Positions 26,097 to 34,433 of a stretch of 64,000 nucleotides of DNA are shown here, piece by piece; the first letter of the stretch is position 1; each line of letters opens with the position of its first letter. The position numbers and the translations under genes were made by a program. The stretch spans positions 1 to 64,000 of the forward strand of contig NZ_ASJA01000007.1 in NCBI RefSeq assembly GCF_000412185.1, in the 5' to 3' direction. The notes beneath the pieces were generated by a model. That model saw only the letters and a list, made by a program, of their open reading frames with translations. It did no database searches and was not told the origin of the DNA. This DNA is from Euryhalocaulis caribicus (GTDB taxonomy: Bacteria; Pseudomonadota; Alphaproteobacteria; Caulobacterales; Maricaulaceae).

Positions 26097-27337
26097 TGAG
26101 CATGACGTCCGGCAAAGAAAAGAATTTCGATCCGCTCGCGTTCAAGAGCGAATTTCCGATCTTTGAACGGACCATCCGCGACAAGCCTCTGGTCTATCTG
26201 GACAGCGCCGCGTCCGCCCAGAAACCGCGCGCGGTGATCGACGCCGTGACGCAGGCGATGGAGCATTCTTTCGCCAACGTGCATCGCGGCCTGCACACCA
26301 TGGCCAATGAGACGACCGAGGCCTTCGAAGGCGCCCGCGCGGAAGTCGCGCGGTTCCTGAACGCGCCGTCTGCCGACAATATCGTTTTCACGCGCGGCAC
26401 GACCGAGGCGATCAACCTGGTCGCGTCGAGCTTCGGGGCGGAGCTGGAGGCGGGGGACGAGATCATCCTCTCCCAGATGGAGCATCACTCCAATATTGTC
26501 CCGTGGCACTTCCTGCGCGAGCGTCAGGGCGTGGTGCTGAAATGGGTTCCGGTGACCGAGGATGGCCGCATCGACATGGACGCCTATGCGGAGGCTTTCA
26601 GCGACCGCACGAAGCTGGTGACCATGACCCACATGTCGAACGTCACCGGCACCCGCACCGATGGCGAAAAGATCGTCAGCATGGCGCATGACAAGGGCGT
26701 GCCGGTCCTGCTGGACGGGTCCCAGTCCGCCGTTCACGGCCATGTGGACGTGCAGGCGCTGGACGTCGATTTCTTCGCCATAACCGGTCACAAGATTTAC
26801 GGCCCGACCGGCATTGGGGCGCTTTACGCGAAATCCGAACAGCTGAATCGCATCCGTCCCTATCAGGGGGGCGGCGAAATGATCGCCGAAGTGTTCGAGG
26901 ACCGTGTGGTCTATGCCGACGCGCCGGCGAAGTTCGAGGCGGGCACCCCGCCGATCATCGACGCCATTGGCCTGGGCGCGGCCCTGAAATGGCTGGACAC
27001 TCAGGACCGCGACGGCATGGAGGCGCATGAGCGCGCGCTTCTGGACAAGACCATGACGGGCCTTGCGGAGTTCGAAGATCTGCGGGTGATCGGCACGGCG
27101 CAGAACAAGGCCTCGATCATCACCTTCGTGATGGGCAAGGCGCACGCCCATGACGCGGCCCAGCTTCTGGACCGCTATGGCGTGGCGGTGCGCGCCGGTC
27201 ATCACTGCGCCCAGCCGCTGATGCGCCGGTTCGACGCCAGCTCCAGCGTGCGGGCCAGCTATGCGGCCTATAATACGATGGACGATGTGGAAACTTTCCT
27301 GGACGCCTTGCGAAGCGTCCGCGGCATCCTGATGTAG
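26096..27337 (+). CDS. sufS: Cysteine desulfurase SufS (class II)
   Basis: PLP-dependent desulfurase/selenocysteine lyase feeding sulfur to SufB. The start ATG 26096 overlaps the sufD stop by one base; a GTG-type frame from 26078 is less likely. The PLP lysine is in ITGHKIYGPTG (about 225) and the active Cys in VRAGHHCAQP (about 363), in the class II RxGHHC context. 413 residues. Class II enzymes need a SufE/SufU partner, which is not in this operon. Confidence 0.96.
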   Translation: MSMTSGKEKNFDPLAFKSEFPIFERTIRDKPLVYLDSAASAQKPRAVIDAVTQAMEHSFANVHRGLHTMANETTEAFEGARAEVARFLNAPSADNIVFTRGTTEAINLVASSFGAELEAGDEIILSQMEHHSNIVPWHFLRERQGVVLKWVPVTEDGRIDMDAYAEAFSDRTKLVTMTHMSNVTGTRTDGEKIVSMAHDKGVPVLLDGSQSAVHGHVDVQALDVDFFAITGHKIYGPTGIGALYAKSEQLNRIRPYQGGGEMIAEVFEDRVVYADAPAKFEAGTPPIIDAIGLGAALKWLDTQDRDGMEAHERALLDKTMTGLAEFEDLRVIGTAQNKASIITFVMGKAHAHDAAQLLDRYGVAVRAGHHCAQPLMRRFDASSSVRASYAAYNTMDDVETFLDALRSVRGILM

Positions 27338-27342
27338 GAACC

Positions 27343-27774
27343 ATGACCGAGACTGTTGAACGCGATATCATCGACCTTACGGCCCGTCCGGGCCAGCAGG
27401 CCGAACCGGCGGCGGAGCCCGCGCCGGAAGCCGATTCCGGAGGTGAATCCAGTATTCCGCCGGAGGAGCTGGAACGCCTGACGGACGATATCGTGACAGC
27501 CCTGAAAAGCGTTTATGACCCGGAAATTCCGGTCGATATCTATGAGCTGGGCCTGATCTACAAGGTCGATATCTCCGATGATCGCGACGCTACCATCACC
27601 ATGACGCTCACCGCGCCGGGCTGCCCGGTTGCGGGCGAGATGCCGGGCTGGGTGGAACAGGCCGTCGAATCCGCGCCGGGCGTGCGCGGCGCGCGCGTTG
27701 AAATGGTGTTCGATCCGCCCTGGACGCCGGAGCGGATGAGCGATGAAGCCAAGCTCGAACTGGGGATGTTCTGA
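27343..27774 (+). CDS. sufT: SufT-like MIP18/DUF59 iron-sulfur maturation protein
   Basis: A 143-residue DUF59-domain protein that helps Fe-S maturation, notably of lipoate and aconitase enzymes in other bacteria. The first 45 residues are a Pro/Glu-rich linker. The DUF59 core follows (DIVTALKSVYDPEIPVDIYELGLIYKV), with the reactive Cys in TLTAPGCPVAGEMPG (about 89). Five bases after sufS and two bases before the A-type carrier gene, so clearly part of the operon. Confidence 0.92.
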   Translation: MTETVERDIIDLTARPGQQAEPAAEPAPEADSGGESSIPPEELERLTDDIVTALKSVYDPEIPVDIYELGLIYKVDISDDRDATITMTLTAPGCPVAGEMPGWVEQAVESAPGVRGARVEMVFDPPWTPERMSDEAKLELGMF

Positions 27775-27776
27775 TC

Positions 27777-28127
27777 ATGCTGGCCGCTGGAAATATCGTC
27801 AGTCTTACCGATGCCGCCGCTGACCGCGTGAAGGAATTGATGGCGGCGAAGGACAAAGGCTTTCTGCGCGTCGGCGTGAAGAATGGCGGCTGCGCGGGCA
27901 TGGAATACACGATGGATTTCGTGGCCGAGCCGGAAAAGCTGGACGAACGCGTGGAAGACAAGGGCGTGGAGATCGTTGTCGATTCAAAGGCCGTGCTGTT
28001 CCTGCTCGGCGCGACCATCGATTTCGAGACAACAAAGCTCCATTCCAAGTTCGTATTCAGCAATCCGAACCAGACGGACGCCTGCGGTTGCGGCGAAAGC
28101 GTCACCATCGTGCCCGCCGCGCGATAG
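27777..28127 (+). CDS. sufA: A-type Fe-S carrier (SufA/IscA/HesB family)
   Basis: A 116-residue carrier that moves clusters from the SUF scaffold to target proteins. The three conserved cysteines are present: C39 in NGGCAGMEY and the pair in ACGCGES near residues 102-104. SufA versus IscA or ErpA cannot be decided by sequence alone; operon position favours SufA. Last SUF gene; the GST that follows 19 bases later may be read through. Confidence 0.93.
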   Translation: MLAAGNIVSLTDAAADRVKELMAAKDKGFLRVGVKNGGCAGMEYTMDFVAEPEKLDERVEDKGVEIVVDSKAVLFLLGATIDFETTKLHSKFVFSNPNQTDACGCGESVTIVPAAR

Positions 28128-28146
28128 GAAGGCTGAGGAAGCGCCA

Positions 28147-28755
28147 ATGACCGGTCTGACGCTTCTTTACACAGATACCTCGCCCTATGCCCGCAAGGTG
28201 CGGATCGTCGCTCTCGAAAAAGGGCTCGATCTGAAGCTCCAGGCGACCCCGCCGCTCGGCGACCCTTCGGATTTGCAGCAGGCCAACCCGCTGGGCAAAG
28301 TTCCCACGCTGGTTGCGGACGGGGAGACTTTCTATGACTCCCCGGTCATTTGCGAATATCTCGACACGCTGGCTCCGCCGCGTTTGATACCGGCGGAAGG
28401 GCGGGCGCGGTTTCGCGTCCTCCGCATGCAGGCCTTGGCGGATGGCGTTCTGGACGCCGCTGTCGCCATGCGGATTGAGCGCATGCGCGAAGAGTCGCTG
28501 CATTGGGATGTCTGGTTCGACCGTTATCGACGCGCGATTATGCGCAGCCTCGACGAAATGGAGCGCCGCGCTTCGGACGAAATCGCGGGCCGCGTGGACC
28601 TTGGCGCAATCGCGGCCGCGGTGGCTACGGGTTATCTGGATTTTCGCTGGCCGGACATTGAATGGCGGCGTGGCCGTCCCGCCTTGTCGGCAGCCATAGA
28701 GGCGCTCTCGACACGCGACTCTTTCAAAGCAACGCTGCCGCCTGAAGACGCCTAG
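28147..28755 (+). CDS. Glutathione S-transferase family protein
   Basis: A 202-residue cytosolic GST. The thioredoxin-like N-terminal domain starts LTLLYTDTSPYARKV, with a likely glutathione-activating Ser (S12). The cis-Pro motif is GKVPTLV, followed by FYDSPVICEYLD, which binds the glutamyl end. An all-helical C-terminal domain fills about 85-202. The start ATG 28147 follows a GGAAG-type ribosome site just inside the intergenic gap; the longer upstream frame overlaps sufA and is not used. Substrate unknown. Confidence 0.88.
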   Translation: MTGLTLLYTDTSPYARKVRIVALEKGLDLKLQATPPLGDPSDLQQANPLGKVPTLVADGETFYDSPVICEYLDTLAPPRLIPAEGRARFRVLRMQALADGVLDAAVAMRIERMREESLHWDVWFDRYRRAIMRSLDEMERRASDEIAGRVDLGAIAAAVATGYLDFRWPDIEWRRGRPALSAAIEALSTRDSFKATLPPEDA

Positions 28756-28778
28756 GCCTCAGTTTCCTGGAGATGGTT

Positions 28779-29831
28779 TTAAGCGGCCGCGCTTGATGAG
28801 CTTTGCGCGGTTTCGCCGGTGACGCGGTTGCGCCCGGCGCGCTTGGATTCATAAAGCCGGTTATCGGCCCGTTCGATCACTGAATGCGGGTGCGCGCCGG
28901 TGTCGTGCCGCGCCACGCCGATGGAAATGGTGATGGTGCCGAGGTCCTCATTCGTTGACCGGCGCAGCAGGCGTTTGGATTCCACCATCGTGCGAACCTG
29001 TTCGGCGACATCCACGGCCGCGTCCATGTCCGTTTCCGGCATCAACATCACGAATTCCTCGCCGCCATATCGCGCCACCAGCGCGCGATTGCCGATGCAG
29101 CGGGTCATGCAACTGGCGACGAACCGGATGATCTGATCGCCGGTCTGATGGCCCCAGGTGTCGTTGAAGCGTTTGAAGTGGTCGATGTCACAAACCGCGA
29201 CGGTCAGGGGCGCGCCTGTCTGGTCGGCTTCAGCCGCCAGCTTGTTCAGAACGTCGTCCATGCGTTTGCGGTTGGCGACGCCGGTCAGGGCGTCGGTCAT
29301 GGATTCTTCGCGCACGATTTCCAGATTCGTCCGCAGCTGCGAAACTTCCTGCTTGGTCTCGGCCAGACGGCTTTCCAGCGTCGCACTGTGGCGCTGCATG
29401 GTGTGGGTGGCGTCCATGAGGGCGGAAACCATCGCTTTCAGCGTCTCGGCGTCGGTTTCGGAATCGATGCGGTCGCTGGCGCCGGCCAGGGCCTCGCCAT
29501 AGGCCGCGGTGTCGCGGCCGGCTTCTTCCAGCCGCCGCATGACGGTCGCCAGCTCGGCGGACATGGCGCCGCCGATTTTCTGAACCTCGTCGCTGAGCTT
29601 CTTTTTGTTGAAATGGCGGTCGTGAAGCTCCACCAGATCCGCTTCCTGCGGGGTCTGGCCCTGACCGATTATCGCCGAGATGTCGCTGGTCAGCGTGTCA
29701 TTTTCGCCCAGAATATGGGTTATGCCGACCTCATAATTCTGCGCCGTAAGGGGAATCCCCCATTCGGACAGCAAATCAATGGCTTTACGGGCGAGAGCTT
29801 CGCCCTCCGCCCCAATGAGTCGACCACTCAT
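28779..29831 (-). CDS. GGDEF diguanylate cyclase with an unassigned N-terminal helical domain
   Basis: Makes cyclic-di-GMP. The GGDEF domain (about 170-335) has the DALTGVANR entry motif, DIDHFKRFND for metal and substrate, and an intact GGEEF signature at 256-260. The inhibitory I-site RxxD expected at 247-250 reads GNRA, so product feedback of the usual kind is absent. The first 165 residues are helical and soluble, without PAS, GAF, REC or membrane segments, and end in a coiled coil (about 140-178) that should dimerise the domain. I do not recognise the sensory part. Confidence 0.9.
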   Translation of the reverse strand: MSGRLIGAEGEALARKAIDLLSEWGIPLTAQNYEVGITHILGENDTLTSDISAIIGQGQTPQEADLVELHDRHFNKKKLSDEVQKIGGAMSAELATVMRRLEEAGRDTAAYGEALAGASDRIDSETDAETLKAMVSALMDATHTMQRHSATLESRLAETKQEVSQLRTNLEIVREESMTDALTGVANRKRMDDVLNKLAAEADQTGAPLTVAVCDIDHFKRFNDTWGHQTGDQIIRFVASCMTRCIGNRALVARYGGEEFVMLMPETDMDAAVDVAEQVRTMVESKRLLRRSTNEDLGTITISIGVARHDTGAHPHSVIERADNRLYESKRAGRNRVTGETAQSSSSAAA

Positions 29832-29913
29832 CTATCGGCCCCACAAGGTTTTCTACCAATGGCGGAACCCTACGGGGCAAAGCGAAACAAGCTGTAAACA
29901 AACGCGAAAAAAT

Positions 29914-31395
29914 CTAGGAAGCGCTGATGTGCTGGCGGACCGATTGCTCGAAAAACGCCGGGACATGATCGCCGAAACCTTCGCCCTTTGAGCTCGACTG
30001 GGACTTGCCGCCGGAGGATGAACGCGTGTTTTCCCGTTTCTGGGGCGTTTTCGATTGCGCGGATTTCTTTGGCGCGCCGCCAGATTTTTCGGACTTCTCC
30101 GCAGGGGTCTTCTCGGCCTCTGATTTCTTTGTTGCGGCCGGCTTTTCGGCCTGATCCCCCTTGGAGGCGGCTGCGCCGGCTTTCCGGCCGCCGCCGCGCG
30201 AGCGCTTGGGCTTGGCCGGCTTTTCAGTCTCGGACTCGCTTTCGGCGGCCTTGCCGCCCTGGTCGGCCGTCCCGGCGCTGTCCAGCGCGGGGATCGGTCC
30301 TCCGAGCATCTGCTCGATGGAGGCCAGACGCTTGCTGTCCTCGGAGGTCGCGATGGTGATCGCTTCGCCCGATTTGCCCGCGCGGCCCGTACGGCCAATG
30401 CGGTGGACGTAATCGTCCGAAGAGTGCGGCGGATCGTAGTTCAGCACATGGCTGACTTCCGGAATGTCCAGACCGCGGGCGGCGACATCACTGCCGACCA
30501 GCAGTTTCAGCTCGCCGGAACGGAACTGGTCCAGCGTCTTCATGCGCTGGCTCTGCGGCAGGTCGCCGTGGATCGGCGCTGCGGAATAGCCGTGGCGCTG
30601 CAGCGACCGCGCGACCGTGTCCACGTCGCGCTTGCGGTTGCAGAACACGATAGCGTTCTTGACGTTGCGCTTGTCGATCGCCTCGCGCAGCGCGGCGCGT
30701 TTGGCTTTCGGCTCGCGCGAATTCAGCTTTATCAGATATTGCGCCACATTCTCCGCCGTCGTTGCGGCTTTCGCCACTTCCACACGAACGGCGCCCTGCA
30801 GGAACTGGTCCACAAGGTGCTGGATCTCCTTCGGCATGGTGGCGGAGAAGAACAGCGTCTGGCGCGTGAACGGCGTCAGTTTGAAGATGCGCTCGACATC
30901 AGGAATGAAGCCCATGTCCAGCATCCGGTCGGCTTCATCGACGACCATGATCTCGACGCCGGCCGGCATGACCTTGCCGCGCTCGAACAAGTCCAGCAGA
31001 CGTCCGGGCGTGGCGATAATCACGTCCGCGCCGCTGTTCAGCACGCGCTCCTGCTCGCCAAACGCCACGCCGCCGATCAGCAGCGCCATCGTCAGCTTGG
31101 TGTTCTTGGAATAGGCCTTGAAATTCTCGGCCACCTGGGCGGCAAGTTCCCGCGTCGGCGCCAGGACCAGCGAACGGGGCATGCGGGCGCGGGCGCGGCC
31201 CTTGGACAGACGTTCGATCATCGGCAGGGTGAACGCGGCGGTCTTGCCCGTTCCCGTCTGCGCGATACCCAGGACGTCACGCCCTTCGAGGGCTGGCGGA
31301 ATAGCCTGTGCCTGAATCGGCGTCGGCTCCGTATAGCCAGCTTCCTTTAGGGCGCTCAGCAGTTTTTCGCCGAGCCCGAGTTCATCAAAGGTCAT
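29914..31395 (-). CDS. rhlE: DEAD-box RNA helicase, RhlE-like
   Basis: ATP-dependent RNA helicase; RhlE-type helicases join the degradosome and act in ribosome assembly and at low temperature. Motifs in order: Q motif (PTPIQAQAIP, about 24-33), Walker A AQTGTGKT (45-52), DEAD at 153-156, SAT (FSATMP), and the C-terminal HRIGRTGRAG. From about residue 375 a disordered tail of Lys, Ser, Glu and Ala runs to 493. It may work with the RNase E encoded at 3.8-6.4 kb (inference). Confidence 0.93.
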   Translation of the reverse strand: MTFDELGLGEKLLSALKEAGYTEPTPIQAQAIPPALEGRDVLGIAQTGTGKTAAFTLPMIERLSKGRARARMPRSLVLAPTRELAAQVAENFKAYSKNTKLTMALLIGGVAFGEQERVLNSGADVIIATPGRLLDLFERGKVMPAGVEIMVVDEADRMLDMGFIPDVERIFKLTPFTRQTLFFSATMPKEIQHLVDQFLQGAVRVEVAKAATTAENVAQYLIKLNSREPKAKRAALREAIDKRNVKNAIVFCNRKRDVDTVARSLQRHGYSAAPIHGDLPQSQRMKTLDQFRSGELKLLVGSDVAARGLDIPEVSHVLNYDPPHSSDDYVHRIGRTGRAGKSGEAITIATSEDSKRLASIEQMLGGPIPALDSAGTADQGGKAAESESETEKPAKPKRSRGGGRKAGAAASKGDQAEKPAATKKSEAEKTPAEKSEKSGGAPKKSAQSKTPQKRENTRSSSGGKSQSSSKGEGFGDHVPAFFEQSVRQHISAS

Positions 31396-31488
31396 GCAGT
31401 AGCAACCCGTTCATCGCGTCAATTCATTCGCAGGGGAAAAGTGGCGCAGCACTCGCCGCTTGCGCCGACTTACAAGAAGTCTGCCCGC

Positions 31489-31516
31489 AAAATATGAACC
31501 GGCTACGTCAAGTCAA
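31489..31516 (-). promoter_or_regulatory. Sigma70-type promoter for rhlE
   Basis: On the minus strand TTGACT (31516-31511) and TATTTT (31494-31489) are separated by 16 bases. The transcript would start near 31482 and have an 87-base leader. That leader contains a bulged hairpin (31443-31466 in window coordinates) followed on the minus strand by ACTTTT, which could be a weak attenuator before the helicase gene. Confidence 0.45.
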
Positions 31517-31533
31517 TGAATATCAACCGTCGC

Positions 31534-32808
31534 CTAGCGATAAGCGAAAGGCTCATCCCGGTTCTCGATATCCATGTAGCGGTCGCGAAGCACGGTCTGA
31601 CGCGAAGTCAGCGGCAGGCGTTCGCCGTCAATGAAGACCGCCGTGGGGGATGTCGTGACTTCCAGCGGATCGCCGTCCCAGACCACCAGATTGGCGGTCT
31701 GACCGGTCGCCAAAGCGCCCAGACGCCCGCCAAGACCGTAAATATCGGCCGGTTCGCGGGTGATCGCGGCGAAGGCCGCGTCCCATGAAAGGCCATTGGC
31801 CACGGCGTTCCCGGCCTGTTGTAGCAGCAGGCGCACCTGGTGCGTGTCGTCATTGCCCGCGCCCGTGGTCAGGGCGAACTGCACGCCGGCGTCGGCCAGC
31901 AGCTTGGCCGCGTCCAGCCGTGCGCCAACGGATTCCAGCGCGAAGGGTAGATTCTCCATCGGGTCGAGAATCACGGGAATTTCCGCTTCCGCCAGTTCCT
32001 CCGCGACCATCCAGCTTTCCGCGCCGCTAAGAATGATGACGTCCAGCTTCTTGTGATCTTCTTTCAGCGCAATCACCCGCATGATGTCGGATGCGCGGTC
32101 CACCTCGATCACGAACGGCATGTCGCCATTCACCGCAGTTTTCAGCGCCTGCGCGTCATGGATGTTGAGCAGACCTTCGTCAGTCGGTTTCGAGAAGAAG
32201 CGATTGGCCCGCTGGGCTTCCTTCAGGGCTGCGCGAAGATAGGCCCAGGACGCGGAGCGTGAGCCGCCGGCCAGGCCCGCGCCGCGTTCGCCCATTTGCA
32301 GATACAGGAAGGCGTTTTCCTTCACCGTGGAGTCGAAATCGCCGGACAAGTCCACGATCGCGCCAACGCCGCCGAACAGGGTCCGGCCTGTCCCGGGTGA
32401 GATCGCGGCGTGCGTCACGCCTTCGATCCGCGTGATCGGAATCGAGGTGGCCTTCGGATTGTAGGAGTCCAGCGCATTGAGCGAGATGTTCAATTCGCTC
32501 TCATCCGCGCTGATATCGTTGGAGCCTTCCGTCGCGCCGATTTCAACCATGCCGACATGACCGAACGGGGCAAACACGCCCGGTGTCACCCACTGGCCTT
32601 CGGCGTCCAGCACCTCGGCGCCTTCGGGAACGGCCGCGTCAGCGCCCATGGCGGAGATCGCGCCGTCCTCAATCACGATGACGCCGCTTTCGATAACGCC
32701 GGCGTCTTCATTGGTGACGATGCGGGCATTGGTAACGGCGACAGTCTGGGCCATCGCAACGCCTGCGGAGATCAGGGCGGCGGCCGCGCCCAACAGAACC
32801 TGTTTCAT
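31534..32808 (-). CDS. Exported amidohydrolase-like protein lacking the metal site (probable pseudoenzyme)
   Basis: A 424-residue protein with a signal peptide (MKQVLLGAAAALISAGVAMA) and the amidohydrolase-superfamily outline, but not its metal ligands. Where the neighbour has TPGIIDVHSH, this one has TPGVFAPFGH. Where the neighbour has HMHCYRADQ it has IEVDRASDI, where the neighbour has FQHAVES it has LSGAES, and where it has HSDDDIG it has TTGAGNDD. It begins at ATG 32806-32808, sharing one base with the stop of the intact amidohydrolase (TAATG), so the two are translationally coupled. A structural or regulatory partner is more likely than a catalyst (inference). Confidence 0.85.
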   Translation of the reverse strand: MKQVLLGAAAALISAGVAMAQTVAVTNARIVTNEDAGVIESGVIVIEDGAISAMGADAAVPEGAEVLDAEGQWVTPGVFAPFGHVGMVEIGATEGSNDISADESELNISLNALDSYNPKATSIPITRIEGVTHAAISPGTGRTLFGGVGAIVDLSGDFDSTVKENAFLYLQMGERGAGLAGGSRSASWAYLRAALKEAQRANRFFSKPTDEGLLNIHDAQALKTAVNGDMPFVIEVDRASDIMRVIALKEDHKKLDVIILSGAESWMVAEELAEAEIPVILDPMENLPFALESVGARLDAAKLLADAGVQFALTTGAGNDDTHQVRLLLQQAGNAVANGLSWDAAFAAITREPADIYGLGGRLGALATGQTANLVVWDGDPLEVTTSPTAVFIDGERLPLTSRQTVLRDRYMDIENRDEPFAYR

Positions 32809-34364
32809 TATTTCATCCCCCGGGAAGCTTGCCCGATTTCGAAATCGGATACCGGCATGCGGTTGTCCTGACGGTCATACATAAGGGCGCCGTCGATATA
32901 GACCTTGTCGGCCTTGGCGTAGGTCGAGAATGGATCGGCGCTCCACAGAACCACGTCCGCAGCCTTGCCTTCCTCCAGAGACCCTGTCTCGTCCTCAATG
33001 CCCAGCGATCTGGCGGGATTATAGGACAGCCACAACCCGGCCTCTTCCTTGGGGATCTCGATGCCGGCCTTGCGGCCGTCTGACCATGCCTTCGCGGCTT
33101 CCTGGTTCAGGTGCTGGATCCCGATATCGTCGTCGGAATGGACGATGGCGCAAGCGCTGGCCTTGTGGACCATGGGAATATTCTCCCGAACGCCGTCATA
33201 GGCTTCCAGCTTGAAGCCCCACCAGTCCGCCCACATGGCCGAGCAGATATCCTCGTCCGCCAGAAGATCGGCGACCTTGTAGGACTCGACCGCGTGCTGG
33301 AACGAGGCGAGCTGGTATCCGAACTCCTTGGACATATCGATGACCTGCGCCATCTGGTCGGCGCGGTAGCAATGCATGTGGACCAGAATGTCGCCGCGCA
33401 GCGCGCCGGCCAGGGTTTCCAGCTCCAGATCGCGCTTGGGCGGATCCGTATCGGCGTCATCTTCCGCCTTTTGCTGGTCTTCCATGTATTTTTTAGCGTC
33501 AATCCAGGCCGCCCGGTAACCGGCGAAATTCCCCATATTGGTGGAGGGCGCCTGGTTGCGGCTGCCATAGACGCGCTTGGGGTTTTCGCCGCAGGCCATC
33601 TTCATGCCGTAGGGCGCGTCCGGAAATTTCATGCCCTGGACCGTACGGGACGGCACGTTCTTCAGAACGACAGAACGGCCGCCAAACAGATTGGCCGAGC
33701 CGGGAAGGATTTGTAGGGACGTCACGCCGCCGGCCAGCGCGCGCGAAAAACCGGGGTCCTGCGGCCAGACCGAATGTTCGGCCCAGACTTCCGCGGTATT
33801 GGGCGAGGTCGCCTCGTTCCCGTCTGACGTGGCGCGGATGCTGGGCGTGGGATAGACGCCAAGATGTGAATGAACGTCGATAATGCCCGGCGTGACCCAG
33901 CGGCCTTCACCGTCAATCACCTGCGCGCCGCCCGGCGCGGTTAGATCCGCGCCGACAGCGGCGATGCGGCCGTCTTCCAGCAAGACATCGCCGTCTTCAA
34001 TCAGGCCGCCGCGGCCATCGAGAACAGTGGCGTTTTCAATAAATACGGTTTCGGAGGGCAGGGCGGCGTAAGTCGACGGGAAGGGCCCGCCATCGGCCTC
34101 GTCTTCTTCAGCTTCGGCGCTTTGATTCTCTTCAGCCGCACTGGCGCCGGTCTCATCCGAATCTTCCTGCGCGGGGGCGGTCTCGGTTTCCTCAGTATCA
34201 GGTTCAACCGGGGCGGCGTCCTGCGTTTCGGTCGTCGTCTCGCCCATGTCGTCCTGCGTCGTTTCAGCCTGTTCTTCAGGCGCTTGCTGATGCGCGACAG
34301 CGACGGCGCTGAGGCTGATTGCGGCGGCCGCGGCCCCGCCCAGAAGCATGTAGGAAAATTTCAT
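32808..34364 (-). CDS. Exported amidohydrolase, metal-dependent
   Basis: A 518-residue periplasmic metallohydrolase. The start at 34364 follows a strong GGAGGGG ribosome site and gives a signal peptide (MKFSYMLLGG...VAVAHQQ); the longer frame to 34421 is unlikely. Residues about 25-90 are a Glu/Thr/Gln-rich acidic linker. The catalytic barrel has HSH (TPGIIDVHSHLG) for the binuclear metals, later His in HMHCYRADQ and FQHAVES, and the catalytic Asp in HSDDDIG. The substrate is unknown; dipeptidase- or imidazolonepropionase-like enzymes share this outline. Coupled to a metal-less paralogue downstream. Confidence 0.88.
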   Translation of the reverse strand: MKFSYMLLGGAAAAAISLSAVAVAHQQAPEEQAETTQDDMGETTTETQDAAPVEPDTEETETAPAQEDSDETGASAAEENQSAEAEEDEADGGPFPSTYAALPSETVFIENATVLDGRGGLIEDGDVLLEDGRIAAVGADLTAPGGAQVIDGEGRWVTPGIIDVHSHLGVYPTPSIRATSDGNEATSPNTAEVWAEHSVWPQDPGFSRALAGGVTSLQILPGSANLFGGRSVVLKNVPSRTVQGMKFPDAPYGMKMACGENPKRVYGSRNQAPSTNMGNFAGYRAAWIDAKKYMEDQQKAEDDADTDPPKRDLELETLAGALRGDILVHMHCYRADQMAQVIDMSKEFGYQLASFQHAVESYKVADLLADEDICSAMWADWWGFKLEAYDGVRENIPMVHKASACAIVHSDDDIGIQHLNQEAAKAWSDGRKAGIEIPKEEAGLWLSYNPARSLGIEDETGSLEEGKAADVVLWSADPFSTYAKADKVYIDGALMYDRQDNRMPVSDFEIGQASRGMK

Positions 34365-34433
34365 CGAGCCCCTCCGGAAAATGATATGGGGCGAGCCTAA
34401 TCGGCCATGCGCGCATGACAAGCCGGGTAAGGA

